Made by a program: the position numbers and the translations under genes
Shown: positions 1 through 11,405 of the stretch, piece after piece
Layout: every line of letters begins with the position of its first letter
Position numbering within the stretch: position 1 is the first letter of the stretch
Source of the DNA: Sinonovacula constricta
Lineage: Eukaryota > Mollusca > Bivalvia > Cardiida > Solecurtidae
NCBI GenBank assembly: GCA_007844125.1
Contig: CM017558.1
Location: forward strand, 59,494,550-59,558,549
Length of the DNA stretch: 64,000 bases
Direction: 5' to 3'
The notes under the pieces: generated by a model
Seen by the model: only the letters and a program-made list of their open reading frames with translations
Database searches by the model: none
What the model was told of the DNA's origin: nothing

Positions 1-52
1 CATGCGGTTGTAAAACAATGGAAATTCTTATCGAAACGAAATGAAATAATAA

Positions 53-307
53 TTATGTTTTACTGAATGTAGTTGACAAGATATCACTGTCCTTGCATGT
101 TTTTAAGCAGAACATATGGTCCCGTTGTAGGGCGTTTATATCGTTGTGTGTATAATGTGACCACAGTTCGCAGCCGTACAAAGCCTTTGGAAACATTGCC
201 GTACGGTACAAAATACACAGAGTTTCCGGATTAAGGTTTCCCAAATCAATACCATTGTTGTAGAGGCACAAAAACGTACCACGAAGCTTGACATCTGCGT
301 CCTTCAT
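53..307 (-). pseudogene. LINE reverse transcriptase C-terminal fragment (copy A)
   Basis: The minus strand encodes an 84-codon piece with LYGCELWSHYTHNDI followed by LQRDH. This is the pattern found after the reverse transcriptase palm in non-LTR retrotransposons, where the thumb and C-terminal region begin. The same piece occurs in copy B at 50,345-50,560, where the C-terminal part continues to 49,755. Here similarity to B fades below about position 60, so the fragment is cut off near the duplication edge. It is not a functional gene. Confidence 0.6.
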
Positions 308-1676
308 GCACGCATGGTTGATCAGTTTTGTCAGGTGACTAGGAGATGGCAGTAGGAAAAGCCTTCCGGCAAGACTTCAGAGCCAAGATAAAAAGATCCG
401 TTTAGTGCTTGTGAAGCCGGATTGTTAAATATTATTATTAAAGTTAAAAAGCAATTCTAAGATTTATTAATATACATGTATATAACTGTCATAGGATGTT
501 AGTGACTGTATTGTCCCAATAAATGATCGATAAGAGGTGTCTTTTCTTGCTCCGCTATAATTGATAGGATTTATAATATGCATAAAATATGCATATGTTG
601 GCAGAGTTGACCATAATTATTCGCATTTAAAAAAGGCAGGTGTTCGGCCTAGTCGATGGCGACAGAATCTAAAATTGTGAGAAAGCTGAATTTCGGCAGC
701 ACAAAGGACCCTACATGACCTTGAAAATCCGCAGTCAGTTAATGCCTGGGAAAAAAAGTAAAGCGTGTAAAGGAACAAATATGTATGTCGAGCGAGACTA
801 GACGATTCAATTGTGTCAAGGCAAACTTTTTAACAGCAACACATTACCATGTTTTAACTAGTAAGTATAGCGTGTAATGCAGATGTAGAGGACATGCAGA
901 TTTATGAATGAACAACGCGGCGCAAGAATATCACTCAGTGACTACAGGAAAGGGTCAAAACGGGGAGCAAAGTGTTCTTTGTTCATGTGATTCACTAAAT
1001 ACGCATAATCTACTATACCGAGCTATTTGCGATATCCCGCGCGGAGCTTCACTGCCCTTTGCGGCTCTGAACCAGGTTATTATGTAATGATATGGGTCAC
1101 TAGTATCACTCAGCATTGCAGTCTAAACGTACCACACGTTTGGGGATGAATGACGCACTCGGGATTACAAGGTGTAATATGTAGTAGTTAATTTCAAACT
1201 CATGTATGAGCATTTTTATCTAACTTAAGTTAAAATGCAAAATAATACAGAAAGTATATTGAACTTTAAATGAAATGGATTCTATTATCGGATGCTAGTG
1301 ACTCTGATGTAACTCTTGTCCCAATGTATAATCAATGGCCTATATTTTAGCAGAGGTGTTTATTGGATGCTGAAGACTTGCCTACTTTCTAACGTCCACT
1401 GCCTTGTACGTTGTATTTGATTTGCAACGAAATAACCATTGTTTGCCCACCTGTAATTGCTTTCAATATCAAACTTACACCGCCCTAACAGCTCTTCTGA
1501 TCGCTTAGAACTTTTGAAGTCCAAGCACGAAAACAGGTAGCGAAAGTAGATTTGGAAATTATTGCAGTAAAAAAGACACCGACGTCTTCCGAAAGTGAAA
1601 TAACAATCAAAATCAAACTACGAAACTGTTGTTTAACGGGATTGGCTAACTATATACCAGTGGTTGCAGTTAGACA
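308..1676. other. Non-coding upstream sequence
   Basis: I see no coding potential here. The stretch is shared with copy B (50,575-51,900). It contains a sequence near 615-640 whose copy-B counterpart reads as a TATA box, but in copy A this is degraded to a T-A-rich stretch. No RNA gene or strong repeat structure was seen. Confidence 0.6.
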
Positions 1677-2250
1677 GTGGTAAACTGGCATGTGCAATAT
1701 GTGCTGTTTACAAACACTGAAAGTGAAATGGAATCTTCCAATGGCAGTACTGCAAGGGGTTTCTTCAAGAAAACCACCCAATCCTTAACAGCAATAACAC
1801 ATCGTTTCATAGACATCATACCCAGGGTTATCCAGATTAGTTTGTTCTTCCAAAAAGAAGACATTGAACTTGCCATGCAGCAAGTGTGGGCAGTGTTGTC
1901 CAACAGCATGAATGGAGGAAGGGAAATGATGGCACATATTTTTCTGAAGTTTTGTTATCAAAATTATAAGTGTTTATTGACCCACTGTTTTGGTTATTAG
2001 GTCCTTTTCGTCTTTTCAGTTATTAATTTTTAATTATTCATTTATATTTTTTTTTATTTTAAAAGCGTCGTTGATGATGACAGAAGGAAACAAGGTATTC
2101 ACTATTGTTTTAAAGGTGGTATCCAATAATTTGCCTACATCAAATACATATAACAATATCTTAACTCTGTTGTTAAAAATTGTGATTAATTTTATAACAC
2201 TCACACTTTACTCAAGTAAAGGCGATTTTGAACACTACCTCAATTGTTAG
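1677..2250 (+). other. Unrecognised short reading frames, partly absent from copy B
   Basis: A 107-codon frame (1677-2000) includes RFIDIIPRVIQISLFFQKED, which faintly recalls the C-terminal region of hAT-type transposase-derived proteins. That is a weak impression, not an assignment. A second frame, 1990-2250, is AT-rich and featureless. About 400 bp of this region (roughly 1765-2160) is missing in copy B, so it is not needed by the block or was inserted in A. The likeliest reading is a transposon crumb. Confidence 0.2.
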
Positions 2251-2504
2251 ACAGTACAAATTGAGACATAATTGCTCTAATTATTCCTTCTTTGAAAATA
2301 AGGACGATATGAATTTGGTAGCGAGGTCACATCGAATTACCTGAATAATAATATAACGCGATCTCAAAAGAAAGTGGTCACGTGGTTTTTTCAGTAAAAA
2401 AAAAAAAAGAAGAAAAAAAGAAGCTAAATTTGCAGTGTGGCTCAAATAGAGATTACCTATTTATAATGACCAGAGGGGTGTTATGCGTCACTTTTCATAT
2501 AGAT

Positions 2505-2745
2505 ATTGGGCGCCTGTGGCTGAGCGGTTAGAATCACTGACTTGTAACTCATCATCCCGTCACTGCATGTGTTCGAGAAACGGTCGTGACTAGAACTTTC
2601 ATGTAAGGAGGATTTCCAGCTAACCTGTTGTGCACCAGAGGTTCTAAATAGACGTAAGTCTAGGCCTTCCTCCACAAGTAATTAGGTGGAGGTCGTCAAT
2701 TTGACCTAACTGTGTCGGTGCGAAGTAACAAAAAAGCTACAAAAC
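2505..2745 (+). mobile_element. tRNA-headed SINE, plus orientation (copy A)
   Basis: The head contains TGGCTGAGCGG, a perfect match to the polymerase III box A pattern, and a degenerate box B (GTTCGAGAA) about 60 bp downstream, with the look of a tRNA-Leu or tRNA-Ser derivative. The body continues with a gcaggagg/aaggagg-type segment, 'taggccttcctcc' and 'aattaggtgg..gtc', ending near 'caatttgacc'. The same body occurs in reverse orientation at about 7600-7835, and a fragment lies at about 9945-10,060. The partner in copy B is at 52,248-52,480. Confidence 0.6.
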
Positions 2746-2759
2746 AAATAAAACATAGA

Positions 2760-3221
2760 TTTATGACACAAATAAGCGTATTTCATGGGACCTTTGTGGC
2801 AACAATTATTTATTTGGTTGTTTGAATAAAAATATTGGTGTCAAAACTGTCTGATACCACCTTTATGGTAGAAAACTGCTAAACATATATTGTTCATTCA
2901 CACATGCAAGATGAAATTCTCAGTTAAAGTCTTTCCCTGTAAATAACCGGTAACATAATCCTGTTACTTTTAACCGCGTGACATGTAGACCCCTGACTTA
3001 AATTAGACATGTACACCCTTCTTGTCCCATACAGATTTTTGACGAATATTAGCTAAGTTGCAGTGTTTTAGTATGAAATGAAGATATAATGCCTGTTTTC
3101 ATTTTTATTTCGCCTATTTGCAAAACATTTAACATTTTTAAACAAATAACAACAACAACACACACACAACAGCAACATTTTCCTTGTCATAGGAACACTC
3201 CGTGTATGTAAGAGGTTGTTG
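2760..3221. other. Proximal upstream region of the lectin receptor gene (copy A)
   Basis: No coding potential is visible. It is conserved with copy B (52,500-52,960). It includes an ACA/CAA-rich low-complexity patch near 3150-3175 just before the TATA box. It is the natural place for the promoter-proximal elements of the receptor gene, but I recognise no specific binding site. Confidence 0.4.
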
Positions 3222-3230
3222 TATATAAAA
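3222..3230 (+). promoter_or_regulatory. TATA box of the FTP-EGF receptor gene (copy A)
   Basis: TATATAAAA followed by GGGCCG is a canonical core TATA element. It lies about 850 bp upstream of the signal-peptide exon and is conserved at 52,961-52,969 in copy B. A transcription start would be expected about 30 bp downstream, near 3250-3260. The 5' UTR exon and its donor were not resolved. Confidence 0.5.
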
Positions 3231-4073
3231 GGGCCGATACAAAGGTATTTGTCATTATGACTTCATGTTTGTGCTGTATACATTGTTCTGGATTGACACA
3301 AGTCTTAATTAGCATGATGAGCCTATGAGCATTCTTTGTACGCCTTTGCTAACCTTCAATTTTATGCAACACATTTACTACTGTACGTTCCCGAATCAGT
3401 AATTGCATTATTGATTGTGTTTATAGATTTTGTATTAAAAGTCCACTTTCAATGCTACTGTCTAATTACTTTAGCCATTCCTTTTTCTGAAACACGTTTA
3501 ATTAATTTGCACTATTGCAAAGAATTATTATATTTGCTTGCTGTGTCTTTTACAAAAAAAATATTGCCATCCTTCTGAACCATTACAATATTAAAATATT
3601 GTCAGAGTAAGCTATTAAAACTACAAAATGTGTTCAGATTCCATTACTACTTTTCTGTATAAGCTAAATCTACCATCGTCGCATATAGAGAAAAATATAA
3701 CTCACATTATTTACTTTTAGCAAGGTATATTTGCCATTTAGAGCATGCTTTTTTCTTTGGTATTTTTTGGTAAAAGATTCACCACGATTCTTCCTTCTTG
3801 TATTGTTTGTTATGAACAGTCCAATTACAAGATTCTGCCATAGTAAAACAACCAAAGGCTTACCCCTCTGAATTGCAGTTAGTCTGAAAATAATGTCGTA
3901 AATGTAATGGCTGTAATGACTACTGCCTAATCATTTTAACCTAATTTTCAAGCACTGAACACTGCAGTGCCTATGGCACTTTGATGTAAAGTGTGATGGT
4001 ATTTCCCTTGATAAATATATATTTCGTATTTCTGTGTCTTCTTCTTTATCTATATTTTGGTTTTCTTTTAGAA

Positions 4074-4146
4074 ATGAATGTATTCAACCGCTGGATTGTA
4101 CTGGGAATCTATGGCTTGGCAGTATTTGGAGTCACTAGTTACCGAG
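4074..4146 (+). CDS. Exon 1: signal peptide (copy A)
   Basis: Preceded by a pyrimidine-rich tract and ag acceptor (4070-4071), the exon starts with ATG three bases in. It encodes MNVFNRWIVLGIYGLAVFGV and then TSYRG, a short basic/polar start followed by a hydrophobic core, as in secretory signal peptides. It ends in phase 1 at a strong gtaagt donor. The next compatible exon is the FTP exon at 12864, giving a mature start at about NVALQK. Copy B (53811-53883) differs at a silent site and by Ser to Cys. Confidence 0.65.
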
Positions 4147-7100
4147 GTAAGTTCAAGCAAAAGATCAATTCGTAATTCCATTCTCAATAAAGTCTACTTG
4201 TCTTAATTTGAAATGTGGTTATTTGTAACACATATATATGCATTTATGTCGACTTTTGCAATTTGCGTCATTGTTGTTCAAATCTTCATTTAACTTCGTC
4301 GTTTAAAGCTTCATTGTAATTGTACATAATCTGCGAATGTGGTTACATACACGTACTTTATGTGCATAATTAAAACCATACAGGGATTGGCTCGATAACA
4401 ACGCAATAATATACATTCACGTATTGTGCGCATCGTGGGATTGTACACAGGAAAATACCGAAAAACCGGGAAGCACTTATGTACTGACATGACTGTATAA
4501 AAATAATGTAAATAATAAATTTGCTGGTTTGATAAGTCTTGTCACAAAACTAGAAATTAATTTAATATGAAAAAGAAAAAAACAAACATTTTAACTAAAT
4601 CTGAATTCAATAGATCACAAATGAAAGACGCAAGTAGATTATATAAAAATAAAAGTAAAGAATACTTCAAGAATCTTAATCATGAAACACACTGTAATAA
4701 TAATGTACCTGACCCATCCTACCCGGAAATTGAAATTGAAAGCTGTGAGTTAGATTGTGAAATATTGAATGCTATTAAAAAGTTGAAAAATGGTAAATGT
4801 AGCGGTCTTGAGGATATTTCTAATGAAATTAATCGGAAACACAAGTGAAATTTTCTTGCCTATATATGGCAAACTTTTTAATAATATCTGAAATAGTGGA
4901 ATTTTACCTGACACCTGACTTGTTGGATCCATAACTCATATATTTAAAAACAAGGTGATGCTTTTTTACCAGAAAATTATAGACCAATTACAATTCTTAG
5001 TTGTCTAGGTAAATTGCTTACATCAATCATAAACGAACGTCTTATTTATTTTTTTTGGGAAAATGACAATTTATTAAATGCCAATAAATCCAGATTTAGA
5101 AAACACCATTCACCTATTGACAATATCTTTGCTTTGCATATGCTATCTGAATATTGTAAACGTAAAAATATTTTTTTGAGCTTTTGTGGAGTTTAAGAAA
5201 GCCTTTGTTCTGTTTGTAGAGCTGGCCTTTGGGCCAAGATTATGAAATATATAGTTGAAACAAGTGCCAAATTATTTTAATAATAAAAGATATGTACAAT
5301 AATATTAAATCCTGTGTCTCTATTGAAGGTAAAAAGTCAGATTTTTTACAACGTTGTAATGGTCTTAGACAAGGAGAAAATGTATTACCCGTATTTTTTC
5401 TATCTTTCTTAATGACCTTGAAAACTATATGCTAACAAATATGTATCTACAATAAATATTGTTGAACAAGACCTTGATGTATACTTAAAGATCGTTGTTT
5501 TGCTGTACGCGGACGGTAATGTCGTTTTTGCCAAGACTGAATACGAAATTGTCTCCCTATTAGATACCTTAAATTAATTATAGTGACACTTGGAAACTTT
5601 CCGTTAATGCTGAAAAACAACAACAACAACAAAGGTTTTAGCATTTGGATATAGGAAAAGACGAATTAGAAATATATCGTTTCGTAGTTATAATTTTGAA
5701 GTTGTTGATACTTTTAAGTATTTAGGCGTTATCTTTTGTAAAACAAGATCATTTACCCCTGCCAAAAGCCACGTTTGTGAACAAGCAAGAAAGGCTGCGT
5801 TCAATTTGTACACTAAAATTCGTAATTTATGTCTACCCATAGATTGCCAAATCAAGCGTTTTGATTGTACCATACTTCCCGTTATGCTATATGCTTGTGA
5901 GATTTGAGGTTTTGGGACCTAAGAAATGATTGAAAAGGTCCACACTGGTTTTTAAAACACATCCTACATGTCAAGAAAGTACTCCACATGTTATGCTGTA
6001 TGGTGCTATAGCGCGTTTCCCGCTTTCAATTACCATAAAGAAACGTCTTATTGCATATCATCAGACCCTTTCTTCCACATGCTTATAAAAAAAGATAAAT
6101 GATATGTCCCATAATAATGTTGAATATGCATGGTTAAGAAATGTCAGATCTATTTTAAACGAATGTGGTTTAAGTCACATATGGAATAGCAAAGAATTGA
6201 ATTTGTCTAGAGTAATTATTTTGTCTCTTGTCCAGACACGAGTTAAAGACCAGTTTTTGCAGTCATGGTATTCTAACATTAACTCGCAATCAAAATGTAT
6301 TGATTACAGAATTTTTAAAACATTACATAAATTTGAAAAAAAAACACTAGAATTATCAGGTAATAATTTACAGTCATTTTTTAAATTTCCGACTCTTTGA
6401 TAATCACAAACCGATTGAAAGAGGGCGTTAGCACGGAATTCAACATAAACACCGGAGGTGCACATTATGTTATTTAAATGATGTTATAGATGAGTTCCAC
6501 TACCTTTCCAATATTCCTACTTTACGAGATCTAGAAAACTCATAATTCCATTTGTTAGGTTCATACATGCAAACATCATATCCTTCAAATATGTTATGAG
6601 TGAGAATGATCACAGTGAATTATTAAAATTGAGTAAGAGTTTTAATATTATTTTGCAAACTGTCAGCAATTCACCTGGCTAACAACTTCCAATGTAACTT
6701 CGAAACTTTTATCTTATATACGCTTATTGCTCTGAAAATATTTGAGAATTACTAAATGTATGTAGCTCGCCAAAATGCATTGAGTTGAATGTCTTTGTCG
6801 ATATCAATATCGTACTGTCTCTAACGTGATATTCTGTAGCTGTTATTATTTCTACTCTTCTCTTAGTCTTGTTTTGTCATCATTACACAGCCTGATTCAA
6901 TTAATTGTTGCACTATTTTACCTCACATCACATTTCCTGTATATGTGTTAAGTGTATAAATAACTTGTTAACTTGTAAATTTTTGGGCCGGGTCGTTTCA
7001 GAAGAGTGCCTTTTTGACCCGACACCCCACCAGACCTCTGTCGGGTTAGGTGATAGGTGAGAACAGGAAGTAGCCAGCTAGGGGTAAACCGCCACCACCC

Positions 7101-10100
7101 GCACTTGTCCTACCATGTCCCCAATGACATTAAGTTCATTGAACACATTCAGGAAGAACTCTGATGTTTGTTCCCTTAAAAAACGATGATTCAGTATTCA
7201 TTTTTGTCAGCTAATAAGCTTTCATATGTTCATTACAGCAAATAATTATTTAATTTATGTAAAACAAAAAAGCGCTCAACTGGACCTAGTAGCAAACTCG
7301 GTAGAGCATCCGCTTCAGGTACGGGAGGCCCAGTGTTTGATCCCGAGCCGCGACATATCAAAGTCGTTAAAATGGTAGTGGTATGGCTCCTTTGCTTACG
7401 CTCAAACAAATATAAGGGTAGTTACACGACTGGTTGGCTCGGTGTTAGGACAATGTGATGGGTGTGGTATCATTCCAGGTGTTCACGGCATGCAATACAC
7501 AGTAAAGGCAGCACTATATCTGCTTTAAGTGGAACCGTCTCCAGATAACTGAAATACTTTTGGTGGGGAGAAAAACCCAATGAACAAACAATAAAAGCGC
7601 TCGCATGTGTTGTTTGTTTTACTTCTTGTCACATTACACTTAAACACGTATGGTCATATTGGTGACGTCCATCTAATTATTGGCGGAGGAAGACCAAAGA
7701 ATAATGTCTGGTTAGAACCACCGGCGCACCGCAGGTTCACCGGAAAACCTCCTGCAAGTTCTCGCCCAACCGGATTTCAAACCCACGCCGTGAGGGTCTG
7801 AGGAGTTACAAGTCAGCGACTCTAGTTCATCTTTGTAGTTTATTTTATATACAACTGTAGGGAACCAGACAAACCATCTTATGGACAAAACCTCCATGTC
7901 ATTTTGCGGGGTTGGACAAAACATTCCATGTCATTTTGATTTTCGCTTTATGCAAATACAAACAAACCCAATCATGTTATAAAGGCAAATGGCTGTTTAT
8001 TGTGGTGCATGTTTCTTATTTCATTATATTTGCAAATAATATGTAAAACCGAGTAATGTATCGTTTGCTTTGCTGAGTTCCATGCCTTTTGTCATGTGAA
8101 CAATATAAGGATGTATCGTCGGTCTATTTTTTTAATTGTGTTCTTTGTAACATGTTTATTGTATGGATTTCGCTTAAATTATATATCGAGACATTTATTT
8201 CGCAACTGCAAGGTAATAAACATTAATGTAATTTTCATTTGTTAATATTGTATCACCATTGTGAAACGAATAAGTTACCACTGTTTGATGTACATAATTT
8301 TACAACAATTGTCATTAAAAGGTAACGGATTCTAATCACATATCGAATCAAACTCTTCCCGTTTACATTAAATATTTATAAACGTACTATAAATAACTTG
8401 GACACCTGGGGATAGACATTTCAATAACCGATGTTACGCAATTAGTGTTTTATTGTCAGTTTCAATAAGAGCCAAATTTCCTCGGCTATGCACCCTTGGT
8501 ACTGGTAGTACATACTTCTTGAAAAGTAATTCATTGACACTTACATTTCTAATCATTTAAACAATGTCAAATGTAACTACAGATAATAAAACGTACAAAG
8601 AAACGTACGTTTATATAGGTTTTACGTTGATCCACTTTTATTTCAAGCGATACTACGATTTTGCTAGCAATACTAAGAATATTACTTCATCAAAGTCCCT
8701 TTCTTGAAAAAGAAAAGTCATAGTGTTTCGGTAATCGAATTGATAAAGATCATGTCATGCTATTTTACAATACAAAATTCATTATGTGTTTATGGTCATC
8801 ATGGTTATATTAAGTTTGTTTATAATTACGAATAACGTAGGTTATCTTTCGATTTCCCAATCCCGTGCTTTACAAGAAAGTGCACAGTTTTCCTGTGAAT
8901 TCTATCTTAGGTGATATGCACAGCTCTTGAAAATGCTCAGGTTGCTTGTTTATTCGGGACAGTTCCATTTCAATTACGAATAAGCGCGAATGTAAAAGTA
9001 TCTATAAATGGTCGTCATGGTTATGCAAAAGCTATAGGTTTCAGGAAAACAAATAGAATAAAGGACAAATGAATGGTCATATGACCAGCTAATTACAGTG
9101 CATACAACCAAATGTTTGGTCATATGGCCAGCTAATTACATCGCCAACAAATGAATGATCATATGACCAGCTAATTAAAGCGCCAACAATGAATGGTCAT
9201 ATGGCCAGCTAATTACAGCGCAAACAAATGTATGGTCATATCGCCAGCTAATTACAGCGCCAACAAATGTATGGTTATATGGCCAGCTAATTACATCGCC
9301 AACAAATGTATAGTCATATGGCCAGCTAATTACAGCGCCAACAAATATATAGTTATATGGCCAGCTAATTACAGCGCCAACAAATGTATGGTCATATGGC
9401 CAGCTAATCACAGCGCCAACAAATGAAAGGTCATATGGCCAGCTAATTAAAGCGCCAACAAATGAATGGTCATATGGCCAGCTAATTACAGCGCCAACAA
9501 ATGTATGGTCATATGGCCAGCTAATTACAGAGCAAACAAATGTATGGTCATATGGCCAGCTAATTACAGCGCCAACAAATGTATGGTCATATGGCCAGCT
9601 AATTACAGCGCCAACAAATGTATAGTCATTTAACCTGCTTCCACGCGTACATGTGTAGGATAAAGCCTTGCCGGATAAACTTAGTGATATCCAGTCAATA
9701 GATCATGTGACCAAAACTACGCGTATTAATACATTGTTTACATTAGTTATGTTCACACGCTCTTAATCAATCGTGTAATTAATGCTTTTTCGCCGATTTA
9801 TGCAATCATTCATGGATCTTTTTTACCATTTATATATGTTGTCATGGAGAATAAAAATAAAAAAAAACATTTTTTGAAGATATTCGCTTCTCGCTGACCA
9901 GATAAACTTTCTCGTTCTCGGCACCAACCATGTATTCTTTATATGGCCAGCTAATTACAGCTAATTATTGCTGGAGGAAGACCTCAGGCCATATGTCTGG
10001 GTAGAAAAACCACCTTAGCAACGCGAATCTGCTTGAAGACCTCCCAACACAAACTTTTAGTGCATTATTTTATCTTTCTTTTTTTTTTGTCATGCAGCCA

Positions 10101-11342
10101 AACACTTTATTGTAACAATCTATTCTGAACATTGTTATATCTGCCCTCGAATAACATCAAAAGGGACAAAACGCCGTTAATCTTATAGTAGAAAATTACT
10201 GGAAACCACATACACACAGAAAGTGTTTTTCAAGCAAACCACATTTTAAATCCCGTTCTATAACGGCTATTGTTGGGTGTTAAATATTTGGCCTTACTGT
10301 TAAGTATTACTAAACATAAGGTATACTATAAACGCATAATGCCTTAGATGTCATGCTTGCACAAACTATTAATGCCAATTTTACAGAGACACGAACCCCA
10401 TTCCATACAATAGACTGAGAATGCTGAGTTTTCCGATAATTGCCACCTGAGATGATACCTATTGTTTCATGTTGCTTCACTTTACAATACCACAAAAGAG
10501 ATTATGTTTATATTTTAAAAAGGTTTTATAGAGAAACATATTCCCTTGTGCAATGTAAACGATATATCCACAGCGTTTCCTTTGTCATCCCAGTCGAGCT
10601 CTACAAAAACACTGCAGTTTCCGGTAGTTGTCACCGGCGGTACCCTGTCACCGGAATTAAAACAGATTATTTTATACATGTTGTTTTATAAAAGTGCAAT
10701 AGCACAAACAGTTTAATCAGTGGTATTGTTATACAAAAAACGCGTTTTTTCCCTCAAATTTTAAATGTATGCATGACTGTGAATTGCATTGTCTATTTCT
10801 AAAAAAGTGCAGAGATTTTCGGAGATGTCATCTGTGCTTATAAATATGTTCACGTTTTTTCAGATTAAAACAAAAAAGTGCTAAAATAAATTGTTATTTA
10901 TTTAGGTCTTTTCATTATACGTATTGTTGTTTTCATTTTCAAATGATACAGCCTACTCATCGACACAACATGCCCGCTCCAGAAAACAACGTTTACAGCT
11001 TTGCTGTAATTGTATTATGTGTTAATATAGATTGTTTTATGTTGTTTAACTTTTCAAAAACACAAAAATATGTCATGTAAATGTACATTTAAATAGATGG
11101 TATGACAAAACATAACACTTATGACAGATTTTGATGATATATTTAAGTAGGGCGTATACATTTGCACCTGTCCAGCTCAATACAACAACGTGCAGATTTT
11201 ACCGGTATTTGTCACCAGAGCTGATAAGGACTGTTTTATGTTAGTTGACATAAAAACGAAAAGTTCTGACATAAACATTTGTTTAAATAGGGTGAAAAGT
11301 TATACTTAACACACGCACGCACGCACGCACACACACACGCAC

Positions 11343-11405
<63 letters not shown>

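Larger units (their letters stand above)
8117..10326. other. Block present only in copy A
   Basis: The flanks (…aaggatgtatc and tataaacgca…) are directly joined in copy B near 57,830, so about 2.2 kb is either inserted in A or deleted in B. It contains AT-rich non-coding sequence (8117-9060), a 39-bp minisatellite (9063-9630) and a SINE fragment (about 9945-10,060). No gene is seen. Only a few bases (gtat) are shared at the breakpoints. Confidence 0.7.

Noticed and set aside
2509..2600. A genuine tRNA gene
   Set aside because: The box A and box B are present but the acceptor stem does not close and a SINE body follows.
9175..9426. Overlapping 77-78-codon frames with repeated WPANYSANK and ISWPYDH units
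   Set aside because: They arise because the 39-bp minisatellite unit is a multiple of three.
9063..9630. CRISPR-like array
   Set aside because: There are no unique spacers between units; it is a eukaryotic tandem minisatellite.
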